Assembly: GCA_947074205.1 (NCBI GenBank)
Contig: CAMTOQ010000009.1
Span: 1 to 64,000 of the forward strand
Direction: 5' to 3'
Length of the DNA: 64,000 nucleotides
From: an uncultured Bacteroides sp.
Lineage (GTDB): Bacteria; Bacteroidota; Bacteroidia; Bacteroidales; Bacteroidaceae
Below are positions 44,287 to 53,090 of this stretch, piece after piece. Numbering within the stretch: position 1 is the first letter of the stretch; each line of letters begins with the position of its first letter. The translations under genes and the position numbers were made by a program. Under the pieces are notes generated by a model, which ran no database searches, had not been told where the DNA came from, and saw only the letters and a program-made list of their open reading frames with translations.

Positions 44287-45222
44287 ATGATAATAAACTA
44301 CTATTTTACATTACGGCTAAAACAAGTAGTTCGGATTTCAAAGGAGATAGGCCTCGTCAGAAGTATGTTTCTGCTAGGCCTTCTATCTTTGGCCTTCTAT
44401 CTACTTACAAAGATAAACCAAAGCTGGATTGTTCCTACAACCACCTCTTTAGGATTGATACTCTATCATAACGAACGAAGAGATAAAGAGTTTCTCCGGT
44501 TGCAGATAAAGCATGCAATAGCTCTCCTTCAAGCAGAGTACCTACTTATAGGCTTGCCCTTTATGATAATGGAATGCTTCAAAGGTCACTTTCTAGGAGC
44601 AGTGACCATAGCAGCGACAGCCGTCGCATTGCCTTATCTAAAAACGATAAAGATGACGCCCATAGTCCTACCTATGCCCTTTCTATACAAAGGTGGGTTA
44701 GAATACATCCGCCTGTTTCGCCAATGCGGATGGCTCTATCTGCTTCTATTAGCAGCGACACTGATGGGCGCAATGCACGATAACATCACTCTCGGTAAAG
44801 TTGCACTTATTATTTGGACATACATTCAGACGATAACACTCCTCTCCGTCACCCAAAAGCAGGAGCTTACTTTCTTCCTGAATTACGCCACTTTTCAAAG
44901 GCATCTCGTCCGATCGTGCGTATGGAACATCTCCGTAACCGCTACTCCTTTAGTTGTAATGATACTCTCATTCTCGGCTACATCGGATAACATCCTATTC
45001 TGTGCCAGCGCGATGGTAGGAAGTATACTTTATCTATGGAACATGAGCATGGCGCGCTATCTCTTCTCTTCCAGCGCAATGTTGATCAGCTATATGATAA
45101 TGCCTCTTCTCCCACTCTCTTTTTACACTTTCTTCATCCCCATTCTACTTGTGCCATTTGCATTGATCAATGGAGCGTGTTACATGCTTCTTAAAACCAA
45201 CACCAAACAGATATGGAACTAA
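44287..45222 (+). CDS. Putative ABC transporter permease
   Basis: A 311-residue integral membrane protein with about eight hydrophobic segments and a long first cytoplasmic region. No permease motif was recognised. The assignment rests on the membrane topology and on the 10-bp overlap of its 3' end with the next gene, an ABC ATPase. Such pairs (one permease, one ATPase) are common in small ABC-2-type exporters. The substrate is unknown. Confidence 0.65.
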   Translation: MIINYYFTLRLKQVVRISKEIGLVRSMFLLGLLSLAFYLLTKINQSWIVPTTTSLGLILYHNERRDKEFLRLQIKHAIALLQAEYLLIGLPFMIMECFKGHFLGAVTIAATAVALPYLKTIKMTPIVLPMPFLYKGGLEYIRLFRQCGWLYLLLLAATLMGAMHDNITLGKVALIIWTYIQTITLLSVTQKQELTFFLNYATFQRHLVRSCVWNISVTATPLVVMILSFSATSDNILFCASAMVGSILYLWNMSMARYLFSSSAMLISYMIMPLLPLSFYTFFIPILLVPFALINGACYMLLKTNTKQIWN

Positions 45223-45887
45223 TACAGATTAACCATTTATTCAAAAGATACGCAGAAACAACAGTACTAGAAGATTTGTCCGTAACTTACTCCACCGGCA
45301 TGATCTATGGCCTAGTTGGCGAGAATGGTGCCGGCAAGACAACCCTTTTCAACTGCATCATGGGAATGACTACCTATAAAGGAGAGATCCGAAAAGCGGA
45401 CGATATTTCCATCGGCTACCTACCCGCCGAGAATCATTTCTATACATTGATCACCGGGCAAGAGTATCTCGATTTCTGCCTCAAAGCAAAGAACAAAAAC
45501 ATAAAGCAAGAGCAGATAGACGAACTCAACGAAGTCTTTCAGCTACCCTTAAAAAGATATGCCTCCGACTACTCTACCGGCATGAAAAAGAAGTTAGCAC
45601 TGATGGCACTCTTACTACAAGACAACACCCTCTACATTTTAGACGAGCCCTTCAACGGTGTAGACTTATATGGATGCATCCAACTAAAGAAGATCATCCA
45701 TTCACTAAAAGCCAAAGGGAAAACCATACTCCTCTCCTCCCACCAAATCACCATCCTACACGAGCTTTGTGACAGCATCGATTACCTTAATCAGCATACT
45801 ATTGCGCAAAGGTATACTAGTGAGTCAGTAAAGGAGATAGAAGAGAGTATACTAGGGAAGATGGTGGTTGCAGAGTTGGTTTGTTAA
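45213..45887 (+). CDS. ABC transporter ATP-binding protein
   Basis: A 224-residue ABC ATPase. It has Walker A GENGAGKTTL (about residues 36-45), the signature region YSTGMKKKLALMALLLQ (about 121-137, STGMK in place of LSGGQ), Walker B LYILDEPFNGVD (about 140-151) and the H-loop SSHQ. It is expected to drive the membrane protein encoded just upstream, with which it overlaps. The exporter type (DrrA/CcmA-like) is an inference from length and signature. Confidence 0.92.
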   Translation: MELIQINHLFKRYAETTVLEDLSVTYSTGMIYGLVGENGAGKTTLFNCIMGMTTYKGEIRKADDISIGYLPAENHFYTLITGQEYLDFCLKAKNKNIKQEQIDELNEVFQLPLKRYASDYSTGMKKKLALMALLLQDNTLYILDEPFNGVDLYGCIQLKKIIHSLKAKGKTILLSSHQITILHELCDSIDYLNQHTIAQRYTSESVKEIEESILGKMVVAELVC

Positions 45888-45930
45888 CAACAGAGGCTGC
45901 CCACACTTAGTTAGACAGCCTCTATTGTTA
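45888..45930. terminator. Terminator after the ABC operon
   Basis: GAGGCTG at 45893-45899 pairs with CAGCCTC at 45916-45922, extended imperfectly by AACA and TGTT on the outside, with a 16-nt loop. It lies between the ABC ATPase gene and the convergent gene at 45944. Confidence 0.65.
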
Positions 45931-45943
45931 TAAAGTCATTCGA

Positions 45944-46465
45944 TTATTTCTTGTTAATCAAGGCACGGCTCACTTCGAAGCGGTCGATCTTTACACCTTC
46001 CGACAGCAACCACACTTTAAGCTTGTGGTTCTTTCCGCGAAGCGCTTTCACAGAGATGCTAGTACGCACCGAGTTGATTAGTTTGTTCTTGATAGCAATC
46101 TCGTTGGGCTCTTGCAAGTCCATACCCACAAGGATAACAGGCTCGTCTGGCGCTGTTTTCTTGTCGATGCTGTAGTACACAGTGATGTTGTAACTACCAC
46201 CTGCTAGTTTGCTCTTAATATCATATTCGGCATAAGGTGCAAGTGCTTTCTTCGCCTCACCCTTCTTGTTATAGGCCGAGCTTTTTCCTTCGATATAGTC
46301 CTTCTTTTTCTCAGTCACCTTCTCCATGAAACGCGAGCTTTGGTAGTCTACCGCATTGATAGATACACGCATATTGCTCATTTCGTGTTTGTCATCATCT
46401 TGAGCGAAAAGAGTTACGGAAGTCAATGAGAAAAGAATAGAAAAGAATAAGATTAATTTCTTCAT
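45944..46465 (-). CDS. Secreted protein of unknown function
   Basis: A 173-residue protein with a Sec signal peptide (MKKLILFFSILFSLTSVTLF, then AQ). The mature part is charged and Lys-rich with a beta-strand-rich middle (GGSYNITVYYSI, then EPVILVGMDLQ) and a C-terminal LKVWLLSEGVKIDRFEVSRA. No family was recognised and no catalytic motif is visible. It stands alone, with the ABC operon converging on it across a hairpin. Confidence 0.7.
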   Translation of the reverse strand: MKKLILFFSILFSLTSVTLFAQDDDKHEMSNMRVSINAVDYQSSRFMEKVTEKKKDYIEGKSSAYNKKGEAKKALAPYAEYDIKSKLAGGSYNITVYYSIDKKTAPDEPVILVGMDLQEPNEIAIKNKLINSVRTSISVKALRGKNHKLKVWLLSEGVKIDRFEVSRALINKK

Positions 46466-46594
46466 ACTTTTGTTAGGTTTTGGTTTCTGTATTTAATTAA
46501 AGTGCGCTAAGATAGACAAAGACAACTGCATACTAAAACCTAGTTAACAGTAGATTACAAATTAAAATAGCAGGTAGATATGTTTTCACAATTA

Positions 46595-46960
46595 TTATAG
46601 TGATGCCGGCTTATTGGGGCCTCTGACTTGTCCTTGCAACTCTTTCAACTCTTTGTTGAGAAATACTGACAGAACAGTACGTATCACCACCACTCCGGCC
46701 AATACGATAAGTTCCTGATAGGTAGGTTCGAGAACCGTCTTTAGTATATCAGAGGCGATGAGAAACTCCAAACCAAGCAGCAGATAGGTGCCAAACACCG
46801 AGCGCAAACGACGAATGTTTTTAGGAGAATAAGAGCCTGAGAAACGATTCAGCTCGTTGCGAATAAACATCAGTGTAGCAATCAATGCGCCGTAGGTCAC
46901 TATCAACAAGCTGGTTACACTCATTATGGTGGCTAGGATGTCTAAGAAATGAATCAGCAT
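46595..46960 (-). CDS. DUF1622 family membrane protein
   Basis: A 121-residue inner-membrane protein with about three hydrophobic segments matching DUF1622. Typical text is FGTYLLLGLEFLIASDILKT (about residues 55-74) followed by a LEPTYQELIVLAGVVVIRTV segment. Its function is not known. It is single and divergent from the sugar-modification genes that start at 47069. Confidence 0.85.
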   Translation of the reverse strand: MLIHFLDILATIMSVTSLLIVTYGALIATLMFIRNELNRFSGSYSPKNIRRLRSVFGTYLLLGLEFLIASDILKTVLEPTYQELIVLAGVVVIRTVLSVFLNKELKELQGQVRGPNKPASL

Positions 46961-47068
46961 AGGGTTATTCGTTTCTTGCTATAACAGCCCAACAAAGTCA
47001 AATGTTTAAATGTTTTATAGGATGTAAAGTATAATAAAACACGGGATTTGTCCGTTAACTTAAACACT

Positions 47069-47458
47069 ATGGACCACTTAAAAACATTCACAGACCAACG
47101 AGGAAAACTGACACTACTAGAGCTGGGCGCACAAGTGCCTTTCGAAGTCACCCGTATGTATTGGATATACGATGTGCCCCAAGGTGAAGAGCGTGGCAAG
47201 CATGCCAATCGCCTCTCTTATCAATATCTAGTGGCAGTAAACGGTTCTGTCGACATATATTTAGAAGATATCAATGGTAAACGCCATATACAGCTCAACT
47301 CCAAAAGCGAAGGGGTGCTACTGCCTCCGGGTACCTGGAACGAGCTACGCAACTTCTCGAGTGATGCAGTATTGATGGTATTGGCTTCGCATAGCTACGA
47401 CCCCACTACCTACCTCAACACGCACGAAGAGTTCTTGGCGTTTATCCATAACAAATAG
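47069..47458 (+). CDS. FdtA/QdtA-like dTDP-sugar 3,4-ketoisomerase
   Basis: A 129-residue cupin of the WxcM/FdtA type. It isomerises dTDP-4-keto-6-deoxyglucose to the 3-keto form on the way to dTDP-3-amino-3,6-dideoxy sugars. The catalytic and metal-like His region is GEERGKHANRLSYQYLVAVN, followed by GVLLPPGTWNELRNF. The start chosen is the ATG at 47069. An in-frame TTG at 47048 exists but adds nothing conserved. The rmlAB genes needed to supply the substrate are not in the window. The acyltransferase and aminotransferase genes follow with tiny gaps. Confidence 0.85.
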   Translation: MDHLKTFTDQRGKLTLLELGAQVPFEVTRMYWIYDVPQGEERGKHANRLSYQYLVAVNGSVDIYLEDINGKRHIQLNSKSEGVLLPPGTWNELRNFSSDAVLMVLASHSYDPTTYLNTHEEFLAFIHNK

Positions 47459-47461
47459 CAG

Positions 47462-48430
47462 ATGACTAGCGGCAAAAGCATTACTCTGACCCGCTACGAA
47501 GCCAATCTCAAAGGTATTTGGGACAGCTTTGTGGATAGCTCGCGCAACGGCACGTTCTTGCTAAAGCGCGACTATATGGACTATCATGCCGATCGCTTTG
47601 CCGACCATTCGCTACTGTTCTATGCTGATAATCGGCTAGTGGCAGTACTGCCGGCACACACCCAAGGTGCACTGTTCTGCAGCCACAATGGGCTGACGTA
47701 CGGAGGACTGTTGCTGCATCGACAAACCACCGCACAGCTCACCATCGAACTGATGGAGGCCTTGACGGTTTATCTTCAAGAGCTAGGCACGTTTGAGACC
47801 CTTCTCTATCGCCCTATCCCACACATCTATCACAACTACCCCACAGAGGAAGATCTTTATGCCTTGTACCGTTGCAATGCTCGCCTATCGGCTCGCAAGA
47901 TTGCCAGCGTGGTACAACAGTCGGACGCTATCCCCTTCAGTTCGCTACGCCGACGTAAGCTAAAGCTTGCCCAGAATCTTGACTATCTGGTGCACACCAA
48001 CGACAATTGGCCGGAGTTTTGGAAGATACTCGAAGAGACATTGATGGTGCACCACAATACCACTCCCGTACACACCTTAGAAGAGATGTTGCTACTTCAC
48101 CAACGTTTCCCCGATAATATCCGACTCTACACGGTGACTACAAAAGATGGCGTGGTGCTTGGCGGCACTGTGGTCTACACCACCCCGCTGGTGGCGCATA
48201 TCCAGTATATCGCTTCCTCCAACGAGGGACGCAATAAAGGTGGGCTCGACTTCCTCTTCGACTATCTGATACATGTACGCTACCGCAACAAGGCCTTTTT
48301 CGACCTCGGCACTTCGGTAGAAGATGGCGGACGCTACCTCAACGAAGGATTGATCTTCCAAAAGGAGGGATTCGGTGGACGCGCCATCGTTTATGATACT
48401 TATGAAATCAATTTAAAACACCCAAAATGA
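47462..48430 (+). CDS. FemAB/GNAT-like acyltransferase
   Basis: A 322-residue soluble protein with a double GNAT-type fold (FemAB-like). Markers are [16 protein letters not shown] near the N-terminus, [16 protein letters not shown], and the C-terminal [20 protein letters not shown] (about residues 243-262). Located between the ketoisomerase and aminotransferase genes, it probably N-acylates the 3-amino sugar, or acts on a related surface glycan. FdtC, the usual N-acetyltransferase of this pathway, is a different fold (LbH), so the donor and product are uncertain. Its stop overlaps the aminotransferase start by 4 nt. Confidence 0.7.
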   Translation: MTSGKSITLTRYEANLKGIWDSFVDSSRNGTFLLKRDYMDYHADRFADHSLLFYADNRLVAVLPAHTQGALFCSHNGLTYGGLLLHRQTTAQLTIELMEALTVYLQELGTFETLLYRPIPHIYHNYPTEEDLYALYRCNARLSARKIASVVQQSDAIPFSSLRRRKLKLAQNLDYLVHTNDNWPEFWKILEETLMVHHNTTPVHTLEEMLLLHQRFPDNIRLYTVTTKDGVVLGGTVVYTTPLVAHIQYIASSNEGRNKGGLDFLFDYLIHVRYRNKAFFDLGTSVEDGGRYLNEGLIFQKEGFGGRAIVYDTYEINLKHPK

Positions 48431-49527
48431 TACCTTATTATAGTTTGCAAAAGATCACTGCATCTTTTGAACCTCATATCACCAACGCCATCCACGATGT
48501 CACTGCATCGGGCTGGTACCTACAAGGAAAAACCAACGAACAGTTCGAAAACGAGTTTGCCAACTATTGCCAAACGGCCCATTGTGTGGGAACAGGCAAC
48601 GGGATGGATGCCATTACGTTGATTCTACTGGCATGGCAACAGCAAGGACGCATGATGCCGGGTGACGAGGTAATTGTTCCGGCCAATACTTGCATCGCTA
48701 CCATCATAGGGGTGTTGCGTGCTGGGATGAAGCCTATCCTATGCGAGCCCGAAGCTTTTAGCTGCAATCTCAACCCACACAAGATGGAGAAACTGATTAC
48801 CCCACAGACCAAAGCGGTGGTGGTGGTGCATCTCTATGGCCGTAGTGCCGATATGGATCCTATCTTATCGGTGGCCCGTCAACATGGGCTTTGGGTATTG
48901 GAAGATTGTGCACAAGCGCATGGTGCTCTCTACAATGGGAAGCGTGTAGGCAATCTGGGCGATGCAGCTGCTTTTAGTTTCTATCCATCGAAGAATCTCG
49001 GTGCTTTGGGAGATGGTGGAGCAGCAACTACCAACGATAGCGACACAGCCACACTGGTACGTGCATTGGGCAACTACGGGTCGGCGGCTAAATATGTGCA
49101 TCATTACAAGGGCATCAATAGCCGATTGGACGAATTGCAAGCGGCCATCCTTAGCGTGAAGCTGAAACGACTAGACGAAGACAACGAGAAACGCCGTCAA
49201 GTGGCACAACGTTACCATCAGGGTATCACTAACCCACTGGTGCGCCTGCTTCCGATGGGCGAACCGCAGGAGAATGTCTACCATATCTTCCCGGTGTTTT
49301 GTAGCGAGCGCGAGCGCCTGCAGCAGTACTTAACAGAGGCTGGGGTGCAGACGCTTATCCACTATCCTATACCACCGCACAAGCAAGAGGCGCTTAGCGA
49401 ATATGCAGATCTATCGCTACCCATCACCGAACAGATTCATCGAGACGAGTTGAGTTTGCCCATGTCACCACTACTTACAGAGGAGGAGGTAGATCACATT
49501 ATAGCGGCTGTGAATCGGTTTGCATAA
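48427..49527 (+). CDS. FdtB/QdtB-like PLP-dependent sugar aminotransferase
   Basis: A 366-residue DegT/DnrJ/EryC1/StrS-family aminotransferase. The PLP Lys189 lies in [20 protein letters not shown]. Other family blocks are [16 protein letters not shown] (about residues 55-70), [20 protein letters not shown] (81-100) and the ED-CAQAHGA segment. It is expected to transaminate the 3-keto group of the dTDP-sugar made by the ketoisomerase. Whether the final sugar is the fucose or quinovose type cannot be told. Its 3' end overlaps the convergent glycosyltransferase gene by 29 bp. Confidence 0.9.
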   Translation: MIPYYSLQKITASFEPHITNAIHDVTASGWYLQGKTNEQFENEFANYCQTAHCVGTGNGMDAITLILLAWQQQGRMMPGDEVIVPANTCIATIIGVLRAGMKPILCEPEAFSCNLNPHKMEKLITPQTKAVVVVHLYGRSADMDPILSVARQHGLWVLEDCAQAHGALYNGKRVGNLGDAAAFSFYPSKNLGALGDGGAATTNDSDTATLVRALGNYGSAAKYVHHYKGINSRLDELQAAILSVKLKRLDEDNEKRRQVAQRYHQGITNPLVRLLPMGEPQENVYHIFPVFCSERERLQQYLTEAGVQTLIHYPIPPHKQEALSEYADLSLPITEQIHRDELSLPMSPLLTEEEVDHIIAAVNRFA

Positions 49528-50620
49528 ACTTCTGCCAAGTATCCACGTATTGTTGCGCCACACTGATATAGTTGTGGTGCTTTTTTACATAGGCTATGCT
49601 TTGGCGAGATAGCTCAGGGATGCGCTCTTTGTGCTCAATAAGATGAACTAGCTGTTGGTAGAGCTGTTGGGGATCTGGAGTGATATTGATAATGGGACGC
49701 AACTCCTTTTCGCCCAAGATATCATAGTTTTGCGGTTCGCCACCTCCACACACAATAACACCTTTGGCCATCGCTAGTAACGAATTCATCGAAGGCGTAT
49801 AGGCGTAAAGCTGATCGAGCTGCACGTCGGCACTGTCCATCAATCTTTCGTACTCCACGAAAGGCACATCCACCGCTTTAGTAAGATAACACTGGTCGGG
49901 GTAGCGTCGGCACACCTCTTCCACTACGGGCAGCATGATGTCGGTGCCTTTGATGTGATGGCGTTGCGACTGTATACCGATAAAGAAGTTGATTCGCTGG
50001 GGCACCTCGCGCACTCTACTTGCGATATTGGTCGTATCGATGGGAAGAGGAATAAACGTGGTGTTGGCGGGATACTCATCGACATAGGCCGCATAATACT
50101 CCCACAAGCAGGCGATGATGGCTTTACTGTCGTGTGCCATCTCTTTCGTGGCCAATGCAGTGCCGCCTCTCAGATTCTCTTCTATGATGGCTTGATTCTC
50201 TTCGGATGGACGCAGCGTGTCGCCTGTCTTAAAGTCGGAATAGTTGTACACCTGCTTCTCCATACAGGCCTTGACGTAGTAGTGATCGGTACCAAAGGCG
50301 CCTAGAAACACGTGTAGGTTGTGACGTTTGAGGTAGCGGAAGATATGCAGACTCTTTTCGGGGCGCAGATGCAAGAAGCACGGGTTGACAAACTGCACCA
50401 CATCGTATCCTTTGAGCTTCGGCAATACGCGGAGCAGACGGGCCATATACTTCACCCCATCCCATTTACCATCTGATGCACGGCTCAAGTCGATGTCGCG
50501 CGGATAGTTTTTCCAACCATTACCGTTGGACACGACACATACCTCGTGGCCCAAGTGGCGGAGTCCCTCGGCCAATGCCCAGTGGATGCCACTAAACTCT
50601 CCTACTAATAATACCCTCAT
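49499..50620 (-). CDS. Glycosyltransferase (GT-B fold)
   Basis: A 373-residue glycosyltransferase of the GT1/GT4 kind. It starts [20 protein letters not shown], the usual N-terminal Rossmann strand, and has a C-terminal nucleotide-sugar domain with [20 protein letters not shown] (about residues 285-304), where the family Glu is replaced by Ser-Met context, and [11 protein letters not shown]. The ATG at 50620 is chosen, because the longer open frame to 50920 has no glycosyltransferase sequence. Its start overlaps the stop of the GT2 gene by 4 nt. It probably adds a sugar to the surface polysaccharide. Confidence 0.8.
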   Translation of the reverse strand: MRVLLVGEFSGIHWALAEGLRHLGHEVCVVSNGNGWKNYPRDIDLSRASDGKWDGVKYMARLLRVLPKLKGYDVVQFVNPCFLHLRPEKSLHIFRYLKRHNLHVFLGAFGTDHYYVKACMEKQVYNYSDFKTGDTLRPSEENQAIIEENLRGGTALATKEMAHDSKAIIACLWEYYAAYVDEYPANTTFIPLPIDTTNIASRVREVPQRINFFIGIQSQRHHIKGTDIMLPVVEEVCRRYPDQCYLTKAVDVPFVEYERLMDSADVQLDQLYAYTPSMNSLLAMAKGVIVCGGGEPQNYDILGEKELRPIINITPDPQQLYQQLVHLIEHKERIPELSRQSIAYVKKHHNYISVAQQYVDTWQKFMQTDSQPL

Positions 50621-51507
50621 ACAAAGAAGTTCAGTGTGTTGATGGCAGCACGTGCCAAGATGTATTTGGTGGAATAGTTGCTGCCTCTCAAGGGAAACAG
50701 TTTGGTCTGTCGAAGCACTTTGAAGTAGTAAGATGCACGGCTCAAAGAGCAATGATTGCGCCACAGCTGACGCAGAAAGTCGATGGTGAGGAAGCTGATG
50801 CGTCGTTGAAGGGCCCGTGTTTGCAGCTCGGTAGATCTTTCTCCATAGGAATTCTTGAAATTGTTGAGCTCTAGCAGTTGCCCCAAGAAGTCGTCCATAC
50901 GTTTTTGGCGTTGCGCCCAATCGGTATTGTTGAGTATCGAACCTACGGTTTGGGTATAGCCATAGACCAGTTTGTCGGTAATTACCGTGGTGCCTGCTAG
51001 GAAGTAAGCCTTGGCCACAAATGCCTCATCTTCGTGGTACACCTTCTCGGCAAAGCGAAGATGTTCACGTTCCAGCATTTCACGGCGGTAGAAGTGTCGC
51101 CACGCCGTACCCATAAAGTTGTGCGCCACCATATATTCCGCACCCGAATGATACACTTCCACGTTGCCTTCGGAAGTGATACTCTCGGCCTCGGTAGGCG
51201 ATGAAATCTTGGCAAAACCAAAGGAGAGCATATCGGGATGATAGATCTGCAACAGATCGATGCAGTAGCGCAAGGAGTTGGGAAGAAGCAGATCATCGGC
51301 ATCAACAAACAGCAGATAGTCGCCTTTGGCTTGATGCATACCGTTGTTTCGTGCTGCTCCTAGACCTCTACCACCATCGTCGGCCACAATTACCTCATAA
51401 CTGTCTAGGGGCAAGCCTTGCTGCTCCAGCGAACTTTTGCAGCGCTGCAGGTCGGCAGGATCGGCCTTGCCATAGAACGGTATTATGATGGTTAGTAGCG
51501 TGTTCAT
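50617..51507 (-). CDS. Family 2 glycosyltransferase
   Basis: A 296-residue GT-A glycosyltransferase. It starts MNTLLTIIIPFYGKADPADL, with the DxD-type motif in LLFVDADDLLLPNS (about residues 86-99) and the nearby GLGAARNNGMHQAKGDY segment. The ATG at 51507 is used, with a GTG directly in front of it. It is the first gene of a two-gene minus-strand operon with the GT-B gene and is divergent from the flippase. The acceptor is unknown. Confidence 0.92.
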   Translation of the reverse strand: MNTLLTIIIPFYGKADPADLQRCKSSLEQQGLPLDSYEVIVADDGGRGLGAARNNGMHQAKGDYLLFVDADDLLLPNSLRYCIDLLQIYHPDMLSFGFAKISSPTEAESITSEGNVEVYHSGAEYMVAHNFMGTAWRHFYRREMLEREHLRFAEKVYHEDEAFVAKAYFLAGTTVITDKLVYGYTQTVGSILNNTDWAQRQKRMDDFLGQLLELNNFKNSYGERSTELQTRALQRRISFLTIDFLRQLWRNHCSLSRASYYFKVLRQTKLFPLRGSNYSTKYILARAAINTLNFFV

Positions 51508-51529
51508 CACAACAAAGGTAGTGATATAT

Positions 51530-51560
51530 TTTGAAATTGAACCGATTGCCTTTACTTTTG
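51530..51560 (+). promoter_or_regulatory. Bacteroidetes-type promoter of the flippase gene
   Basis: TTTG at 51530-51533 and TACTTTTG at 51553-51560 are separated by exactly 19 bp, a full match to the TTTG-N19-TAnnTTTG promoter of the phylum. The flippase ATG is 32 bp downstream. This is the best promoter seen in the window. Confidence 0.72.
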
Positions 51561-51591
51561 CAAGCGTCTAACCGAACGCATCTATCTCAAT

Positions 51592-53082
51592 ATGGCCAAC
51601 CAGCAATCTACCTATCGACAAATATTCAAGGCTACCAGCATCTTTGGCAGTGTGCAGGTGTTTCAAGTCTTGATGAACATCATCAAATCGAAGGTTATAG
51701 CGCTGCTATTGGGACCCGCGGGCATCGGGCTACTGGGGTTGCTCAACTCTACCCTCGATGTATTGAAATCGGTGAGCGGACTCGGCCTAGAGACGGGTGC
51801 AGTGAAGGAGGTATCCGAAGCGGTGGCACAAGATGATGCCTCTGCCCTTGCCCGAACCCTTAAAGTGCTGCGCCGCTGTGTGTGGTTCACCGGGGTGGCC
51901 GGACTGCTTTTCACCCTCTGCCTCTCCCCCCTGCTTAGTCAATGGACCTTTGGCGACCGCTCGTACACCTGGCTATTTGCCGTGCTATCGGTGGTGGTGC
52001 TGCTCGATGCCATCAGCACGGGACAAACGGCTGCCTTGCAAGGGATGCGCCGCATTGCCCATCTGGCCAAAGCCGGATTGCTCGGCTCGTTTTTCGCGCT
52101 TGTAGCCTCCCTGCCCCTCTTCTACTTCTTCCCCGAACAGAGTATTGTGCTATTTATACTGATTTCGGCAGTGGTGGTGCTTATCTTTTCGAGCCTTTAT
52201 GCCCGCAAGATAAAGACCATCAAGGTGCAGGTATCGGCCAGTGAGACAGCCCGCAGAGGGTGGATCATGGGCAAACTAGGACTAGCCATGACGCTGAGCG
52301 GGGCTTTCTCCGTATTGGCGGCCTATCTGATTAAGACCTATATCACCCACAAAAGCGGCATTGATGAGGCGGGTCTCTATCAGTCGGCCTTCTCCATAGC
52401 CGAGGGGTATTTTGGACTGATATTCGCGGCAATGGCTACCGACTACTTCCCACGGCTAGCCGGCATCAACAAAGACTATCACAAGATGGGCGACGAGGTG
52501 AACAAACAGACGGAGATAGGGCTACTGATCGCCCTGCCTTGCATCGTGTGTGCCCTCTTCTTTATGCCCCTCATCGTGCGCCTGCTCTACTCTAGTGACT
52601 TCTTTGGGTCGATGGAATGTATGCGGTGGATATTGCTGGGCAACATCTTCAAAATCTGTTCGTGGAGCCTTTCGTATGTGCTGATAGCCACAGGCAAAAG
52701 CATCGTCTTTACGCTTTCCAATCTTATCTCCGATATTGTCTACGTGGGGCTTGTCTTCTTGGGCTACCACCTTTACGGGCTAGACGGCATCGGTATGGCT
52801 TTCCTGCTGTACTACCTGCTTTTCTTTGGGGCCATGTACACCATCACCAAGCGGATGTTCCACCTCAGCTATCGGGCGGAGTTTTGGAAGATATTTGCTG
52901 TGGCAGTCGTCTTATCAGCTTTAGCCATGGGCCTACAAGGGCTAGAAAACGTCTGGCTTAAACTTCTTTCGGCACTCGTTGTTATAGGTAGTGGGGCCTA
53001 CTATGCCCTGTATCAGCTTAACCGGCGGATGGATCTACGCGGATTTCTTGCGCAGAAAATAAATCGAAACAAAGATCAATAA
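51592..53082 (+). CDS. O-antigen/polysaccharide flippase (Wzx type)
   Basis: A 496-residue inner-membrane protein of the MOP flippase superfamily with about 12-14 hydrophobic segments. Typical text is IFKATSIFGSVQVFQVLMNI at the N-terminus, LGPAGIGLLGLLNSTLDVLK (about residues 40-59), and YQSAFSIAEGYFGLIFAAMA in the middle. It moves lipid-linked sugar units across the inner membrane. It is divergent from the two glycosyltransferases and lies near the 3-amino-sugar cassette, so all may serve one surface polysaccharide. It is followed only 8 bp later by a TonB receptor gene. Confidence 0.9.
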   Translation: MANQQSTYRQIFKATSIFGSVQVFQVLMNIIKSKVIALLLGPAGIGLLGLLNSTLDVLKSVSGLGLETGAVKEVSEAVAQDDASALARTLKVLRRCVWFTGVAGLLFTLCLSPLLSQWTFGDRSYTWLFAVLSVVVLLDAISTGQTAALQGMRRIAHLAKAGLLGSFFALVASLPLFYFFPEQSIVLFILISAVVVLIFSSLYARKIKTIKVQVSASETARRGWIMGKLGLAMTLSGAFSVLAAYLIKTYITHKSGIDEAGLYQSAFSIAEGYFGLIFAAMATDYFPRLAGINKDYHKMGDEVNKQTEIGLLIALPCIVCALFFMPLIVRLLYSSDFFGSMECMRWILLGNIFKICSWSLSYVLIATGKSIVFTLSNLISDIVYVGLVFLGYHLYGLDGIGMAFLLYYLLFFGAMYTITKRMFHLSYRAEFWKIFAVAVVLSALAMGLQGLENVWLKLLSALVVIGSGAYYALYQLNRRMDLRGFLAQKINRNKDQ

Positions 53083-53090
53083 CAACTACT

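Noticed and set aside
50621-50920. N-terminal 100-residue extension of the GT-B glycosyltransferase frame
   Set aside because: It overlaps the GT2 gene, has no glycosyltransferase sequence, and the family N-terminus begins at the ATG at 50620.
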